64,000 nucleotides of DNA from Dryocola sp036489025 (GTDB taxonomy: Bacteria; Pseudomonadota; Gammaproteobacteria; Enterobacterales; Enterobacteriaceae): assembly GCA_036489025.1 (NCBI GenBank), contig DASXGN010000025.1, positions 1 to 64,000 on the forward strand, given 5' to 3'. Under the pieces are notes generated by a model that made no database searches, was not told the DNA's origin, and saw only the letters and a list, made by a program, of their open reading frames with translations. Shown here piece by piece: positions 60,010 through 64,000 of this stretch. Made by a program: the position numbers and the translations under genes. Position 1 is the first letter of the stretch. Every line of letters begins with the position of its first letter.

Positions 60010-60396
60010 ATGGCTATCCCTGAAAAGTATGAAAACGTAGAGCGCTGGGCATTCGGTGATACCGAGCGACAGGCGGATGATCTGGTTAAGCTGGTGCTTG
60101 AAGGCGTGAAAACCGCAACCTGTTCCAACCTGGACGGCGAAGGTATCGCGCAGCCTGGCGATATCTTTGTGGTGGTGGACGGTAAGAACGAGCCGGTCTG
60201 TGCGATTGAACTGACCACGGTTGAAATGAGCACCTTTAGCGAGGTAAACGAAGCTCACGCCCTTGCGGAAGGTGAAGGCGATCGCACGCTGGCCTACTGG
60301 CGCAAAGAGCATCAGCGCTTTTTTGAAACCTACGATCTGTTCTCCCCGGACATGACGCTGGTGCTGATGCACTTTAAGGTTATCGAAAAGTTCTGA
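60010..60396 (+). CDS. ASCH-domain protein (YhfF-like)
   Basis: A 128-residue protein with the ASCH fold pattern: FGDTERQADDLVKLVLEGVKTATCSN near the start, then GDIFVVVDGKNEPVCAIELTTVEMSTFSEV, and an AEGEGDRTLAYWRKEHQRFF motif. ASCH proteins are predicted to bind RNA or modified nucleosides; one (YqfB) is an N4-acetylcytidine amidohydrolase, and E. coli YhfF is the closer-looking relative. The true role here is unknown. The ATG at 60010 has AAGG 8 bases upstream; an ATG at 59992 has no ribosome site and overlaps the end of the gyrA terminator region. Composition is like its neighbours, so it is probably not recent. Confidence 0.8.
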   Translation: MAIPEKYENVERWAFGDTERQADDLVKLVLEGVKTATCSNLDGEGIAQPGDIFVVVDGKNEPVCAIELTTVEMSTFSEVNEAHALAEGEGDRTLAYWRKEHQRFFETYDLFSPDMTLVLMHFKVIEKF

Positions 60397-60407
60397 TAGC
60401 CGTGATT

Positions 60408-60436
60408 GGTGGCCGGTGCCTTCCGGGCCTGGCCAC
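60408..60436. repeat. Inverted repeat between ASCH gene and rcsC
   Basis: GTGGCC (60409-60414) and GGCCAC (60431-60436) enclose a smaller GCC/GGC repeat. No T run; REP-like in look but not a match to the E. coli REP consensus. The whole spacer to rcsC is about 150 bases. Confidence 0.45.
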
Positions 60437-60547
60437 GATCTTCTCAATATCCGCCGGCGCGCCGAAACTCTTTGCCGTTGCGAGGTGCGGGTTTTGCGGC
60501 TACCTTATCGGCATCCTACGTTTTGGCTAAGTGCTACCAGGCTTAAT

Positions 60548-63397
60548 TTGAAATATCTCGTCTCTTTTCGCACCACACTAAAAGTTTCCCGCTATCTGTT
60601 CCGGGCGCTGGCGCTGCTGCTCTGGCTGCTTATCGCACTCTTTTCGGTGTTCTATATCGTGAATGCTCTGCATGAAAAAGAGTCGGATATTCGCCAGGAA
60701 TTCAATATTAGCTTTGACCAGGCGCAGCGCTATATCCAGCGCACTTCTGACGTGGTCAAAGAGCTGAAGTACATTGCGGAAAATCGGCTGAGCGCCACCA
60801 ACGGCGTGCTGCCTGCGATTGAAAGAGACGACAGCAAAGTCGAAACGCCTAATTTCATGCCGCTGTTCCCGGATTCGGACTGCTCCGCCGTCAGCGCCTC
60901 GTGGCGCAGTTCATTGCAGTCGCTGGCCTGGTTCCTGCGCTACTGGCGCGATAATTTCTCTGCGGCTTACGATCTCAATCGCGTTTTCCTGATTGGCGGC
61001 GATAACCTGTGCATGGCGGACTTTGGCCTGCGGGATATGCCGCTGGAAAGGGAAAAAGCGCTGAAAACGCTGCACGAGCGCATTCTGAAATACCGCAACG
61101 CACCGCAGGATGAACGCAGCAACAGCATTTACTGGATTGGCCAGGGGCCGCGTCCGGGCATCGGCTATTTTTACACGCTGACGCCGGTGTATCTGGCTAA
61201 CCGGCTGCAGGCGCTGCTCGGCGTAGAGCAAACCGTGCGCATGGAAAACTTCCTCACGCCTGGCACGCTGCCGGTTGGGGTGACCATCCTCGACGAAAAC
61301 AGTCATCCGCTGATTGCGCTCACCGGTCCGGAAACGAAGATCGAGCCGGATGCCCGCTGGGTGCAGGAACGTTCCTGGTTCGGCTATACCTCGGGCTTTA
61401 AAGAGCTGGTGCTGAAGAAAAATCTTCCGCCTTCGTCGCTGAGCGTTATCTATTCCGTGCCCGTTGATATGGTGCTTGAGCGCATTCGTATGCTGATCCT
61501 GAACGCGGTGCTGCTCAACGTGCTGATGGGGATTATTTTGTTCACGCTGGCGCGGGTCTATGAGCGCAGGATATTTATCCCCGCGGAAAATGACGCGCAG
61601 CGCCTGGAAGAGCACGAGCAGTTTAACCGCAAGATTGTGGCTTCGGCACCGGTGGGCATTTGCATCCTGCGAACCCAGGACGGCACCAATATTCTGAGCA
61701 ACGAGCTGGCGCATAACTATCTCAATATGCTGACACATGAAGACCGGCAGCGGCTGACGCAGATTATCTGCGGGCAGCAGGTTAACTTTGTCGACGTGGT
61801 GACCAGCAACCATACAAACCTGCAAATCAGCTTTGTACATTCGCGCTACCGCAATGAAAACGTGGCGATTTGCGTGCTGGTGGACGTGAGCGCCCGCGTA
61901 AAAATGGAAGAGTCGCTGCAGGAAATGGCGCAGGCTTCCGAGCAGGCTAGCCAGTCAAAATCCATGTTCCTGGCGACCGTCAGCCACGAGCTGCGCACGC
62001 CGCTGTACGGGATTATCGGCAACCTCGATCTGCTGCAAACCAAGCAGCTGCCGAAAGGGGTAGACAGGCTGGTGACGGCGATGAATAACTCCTCCAGCCT
62101 GCTGCTGAAAATCATCAGCGATATTCTCGATTTCTCGAAGATTGAATCCGAGCAGCTGAAAATTGAGCCGCGCGAGTTCTCCCCGCGCGAGGTGATGAGC
62201 CATATCACGGCGAACTATTTGCCGCTGGTGGTGCGCAAGCAGCTCGGCCTTTACTGCTTTATCGAACCGGATGTGCCGCTGACCTTGCAGGGCGATCCGA
62301 TGCGCCTGCAGCAGGTGATTTCCAATCTGTTGAGCAATGCCATCAAGTTTACCGACGTGGGCTGCATTATTCTGCACGTCGCGGTGAAAGGGGATTATCT
62401 TAGCTTCCAGGTCCGTGATACCGGCGTAGGCATTCCGGCCAAAGAGGTCATGCGCCTGTTTGACCCGTTCTTCCAGGTTGGAACGGGCGTGCAGCGTAAC
62501 TTCCAGGGTACCGGTCTGGGACTGGCGATTTGTGAAAAGCTGATCGGCATGATGGACGGCGATATTGCCGTCGAAACGGAAGCGGGAATGGGCAGCCAGT
62601 TTACGATTCGTATTCCGCTGTATGCCGCGCAGGCCGCGCCGCTTGCGCAGGTTGACGGGCTGGCGAATAAGCGAGTCTGGCTGGCGGTGCGCAACGCCTC
62701 GCTCAGCAACTATCTGGAATCGCTTCTCGAGCAAAACAATATTCGTACCCGGCCGTACGCTGGCGAAGAGCCGGACAGCGACGACGTGCTGATTGCAGAC
62801 GATGCGCTGGAAGCGCCGTGGAAAGGGCGGGCGGCGATAATCTTCTGCCGTCGCCATATCGGCATCCCGCTGGAGACAGCGCCGGGCTGCTGGGCGCACA
62901 GCGTAGCGGCACCGCACGATGTGCTGAATCTGCTGGGCCGCATTTACAGCATTGACGTTGACGTGCCGGGCAGCACGGCGGTGCTGCCTGCGCCAGATGA
63001 AGCCTGCGAGAAGAATGACGACATGATGATCCTGGTGGTCGACGATCATCCTATTAATCGCCGCCTGCTGGCCGATCAGCTGGGATCGCTGGGCTATCAG
63101 TGCAAAACGGCGAACGATGGCGTCGACGCGCTGAACGTGCTGAGCAAAAATCACATTGATATCGTGCTGAGCGACGTGAATATGCCGAATATGGACGGCT
63201 ATCGCCTGACGCAGCGCATTCGCCAGCTGGGCCTGACCTTGCCGGTGATTGGAGTGACGGCTAACGCCCTTGCGGAAGAAAAACAGCGCTGTATTGAGTC
63301 CGGCATGGACAGCTGCCTGTCAAAACCCGTCACGCTGGACGTGATCAAGCAGACGCTGGCGGTGTATGCGGCGAGAGTCAGAAGCGGCAGGATGTAG
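60548..63397 (+). CDS. rcsC: Hybrid sensor histidine kinase RcsC
   Basis: A 949-residue inner-membrane hybrid kinase of the Rcs envelope-stress phosphorelay, same length as E. coli RcsC. Two transmembrane helices (about 17-40 and 310-335) flank a periplasmic domain. The dimerisation/His-box is at His480 (ATVSHELRTPLYG), the ATPase domain has NLLSNAIKF and GTGLGLAICEKL, an RcsC-type ABL domain follows, and a receiver domain ends the protein with phospho-acceptor Asp876 (VLSDVNMPNMDG). The start is TTG at 60548, giving KYLVSFRTTLK as in E. coli; the 44 extra codons upstream read through non-homologous sequence. Signals pass via RcsD to RcsB, encoded convergently. Confidence 0.95.
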   Translation: MKYLVSFRTTLKVSRYLFRALALLLWLLIALFSVFYIVNALHEKESDIRQEFNISFDQAQRYIQRTSDVVKELKYIAENRLSATNGVLPAIERDDSKVETPNFMPLFPDSDCSAVSASWRSSLQSLAWFLRYWRDNFSAAYDLNRVFLIGGDNLCMADFGLRDMPLEREKALKTLHERILKYRNAPQDERSNSIYWIGQGPRPGIGYFYTLTPVYLANRLQALLGVEQTVRMENFLTPGTLPVGVTILDENSHPLIALTGPETKIEPDARWVQERSWFGYTSGFKELVLKKNLPPSSLSVIYSVPVDMVLERIRMLILNAVLLNVLMGIILFTLARVYERRIFIPAENDAQRLEEHEQFNRKIVASAPVGICILRTQDGTNILSNELAHNYLNMLTHEDRQRLTQIICGQQVNFVDVVTSNHTNLQISFVHSRYRNENVAICVLVDVSARVKMEESLQEMAQASEQASQSKSMFLATVSHELRTPLYGIIGNLDLLQTKQLPKGVDRLVTAMNNSSSLLLKIISDILDFSKIESEQLKIEPREFSPREVMSHITANYLPLVVRKQLGLYCFIEPDVPLTLQGDPMRLQQVISNLLSNAIKFTDVGCIILHVAVKGDYLSFQVRDTGVGIPAKEVMRLFDPFFQVGTGVQRNFQGTGLGLAICEKLIGMMDGDIAVETEAGMGSQFTIRIPLYAAQAAPLAQVDGLANKRVWLAVRNASLSNYLESLLEQNNIRTRPYAGEEPDSDDVLIADDALEAPWKGRAAIIFCRRHIGIPLETAPGCWAHSVAAPHDVLNLLGRIYSIDVDVPGSTAVLPAPDEACEKNDDMMILVVDDHPINRRLLADQLGSLGYQCKTANDGVDALNVLSKNHIDIVLSDVNMPNMDGYRLTQRIRQLGLTLPVIGVTANALAEEKQRCIESGMDSCLSKPVTLDVIKQTLAVYAARVRSGRM

Positions 63398-63414
63398 CGC
63401 AGGCAGAAAGGACG

Positions 63415-63436
63415 CCCTCACCCGAAAGGGTGAGGG
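63415..63436. terminator. Hairpin between rcsC and rcsB
   Basis: CCCTCACCC (63415-63423) pairs perfectly with GGGTGAGGG (63428-63436) capped by a GAAA tetraloop, between convergent genes. No T run; similar CCCTCACCC palindromes recur between genes in many enterobacteria. Confidence 0.65.
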
Positions 63437-63443
63437 AAGGGGA

Positions 63444-64000
63444 TTACTCTTTATCGGCCGGGGAAAGGCTCACGGAAGAAAGATAATTCAACAGCGCAAT
63501 ATCGTTTTCCACGCCCAGCTTCATCATCGCTGATTTCTTCTGGCTGCTGATGGTTTTGATACTGCGGTTCAGCTTGCGGGCAATCTCCGTCACCAGGAAG
63601 CCTTCAGCAAACAGGCGCAGCACTTCGCTCTCTTTAGGAGACAGACGCTTGTCGCCGTAGCCACCCGCGCTGATTTTTTCCAGCAGGCGTGAAACGCTTT
63701 CCGGCGTGAACTTCTTCCCTTTTTGCAGGGCGGCCAGCGCTTTTGGCAGGTCGGTCGGCGCGCCCTGTTTCAGAACGATCCCTTCGATATCCAGATCCAG
63801 CACGGCGCTCAGAATGGCCGGGTTGTTATTCATCGTCAGCACGATGATGGAGATGTTCGGGAAGTGGCGCTTGATGTATTTAATCAGCGTGATGCCATCG
63901 CCGTATTTATCACCAGGCATGGAGAGATCGGTGATCAGCACGTGTGCGTCAAGCTTCGGAAGGTTATTGATAAGGGCTGTGGAGTCTTCAAACTCACCGA
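63444..64000 (-). CDS. rcsB: Response regulator RcsB, 5' end beyond the window
   Basis: 185 codons of a NarL/FixJ-type regulator; the first ~31 residues lie outside the window. The receiver domain part shows VGEFEDSTALINNLPK, the phospho-acceptor region VLITDLSMPG (Asp56 in E. coli) and LTMNNNPAIL. The LuxR-type helix-turn-helix follows (LSPKESEVLRLFAEGFLVTEIA, then KTISSQKKSAMMKLG). RcsB controls capsule, motility and many envelope genes, and can take phosphate from RcsD or acetyl-phosphate. It is normally downstream of rcsD, which should start to the right of this window. Confidence 0.97.
   Translation of the reverse strand, partial: GEFEDSTALINNLPKLDAHVLITDLSMPGDKYGDGITLIKYIKRHFPNISIIVLTMNNNPAILSAVLDLDIEGIVLKQGAPTDLPKALAALQKGKKFTPESVSRLLEKISAGGYGDKRLSPKESEVLRLFAEGFLVTEIARKLNRSIKTISSQKKSAMMKLGVENDIALLNYLSSVSLSPADKE

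Noticed and set aside
60416..60547. N-terminal extension of rcsC
   Set aside because: 44 codons of non-homologous sequence; starting at the TTG gives exactly the E. coli length of 949.
1..64000. tRNA genes, CRISPR arrays, insertion sequences, integrases
   Set aside because: None were recognisable on either strand; the islet has no visible attachment-site direct repeat or integrase.

Overview
The window is a 64 kb piece of chromosome from a gamma-proteobacterium of the family Enterobacteriaceae. Almost every gene has a direct counterpart in Escherichia coli K-12, and gene order follows the K-12 stretch from hisP down to rcsB. Protein identity to E. coli is high but not that of the same genus. 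A clade-3 catalase, an ASCH protein next to gyrA and Thr at GyrA position 83 point to a relative such as Citrobacter, Klebsiella, Cedecea or Kluyvera; the genus cannot be fixed by eye.

Layout. 1-140 is the end of hisP. 141-2880 is a foreign islet: several strong inverted repeats, a compact structured element that looks like a non-coding RNA (302-455), a structured leader with an Ash-like reading frame, a Ner/SfsB-type regulator, and an A+T-rich gene for an HNH-family protein with an unrecognised C-terminal half. 2887-6883 holds yfcH-folX-yfcG (minus strand) and yfcF-yfcE-yfcD (plus strand). 6974-10401 is ackA-pta (acetate/acetyl-phosphate). 10735-16306 holds yfbV, yfbU, hxpA, yfbS, yfbR and alaA. 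lrhA (17294-18232), with a nearly 1 kb upstream region, precedes the complete 13-gene nuo operon for respiratory complex I (18861-33882). elaA and elaB are followed by the menaquinone operon menFDHBCE (34939-41943). Next come a minus-strand haem catalase, yfaZ and a CinA-like gene, then the divergent glycerol-3-phosphate loci glpACB and glpTQ with operator sites between them. Further on are the aerobic ribonucleotide reductase operon nrdA-nrdB-yfaE with NrdR and DnaA boxes, ubiG, gyrA, a small ASCH gene, and the convergent Rcs phosphorelay genes rcsC and (partial) rcsB.

How it works together. Much of the window is energy metabolism: complex I feeds electrons into menaquinone (men genes) and ubiquinone (ubiG); GlpABC delivers electrons from glycerol-3-phosphate under anaerobiosis, with GlpT and GlpQ supplying the substrate; AckA-Pta handles overflow acetate. 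Several genes present at these sites in K-12 are missing (rpnB, yfcC, yfbP region, rbn/elaD, pmrD-arn, rhm/yfa cluster, inaA/yfaH, yfaL, ato and yfa cluster), so this is a streamlined version of the region. The only clearly horizontally acquired part is the hisP-yfcH islet, a site that in K-12 carries another nuclease gene (rpnB). No tRNA, rRNA, CRISPR array, insertion sequence or integrase gene was seen.
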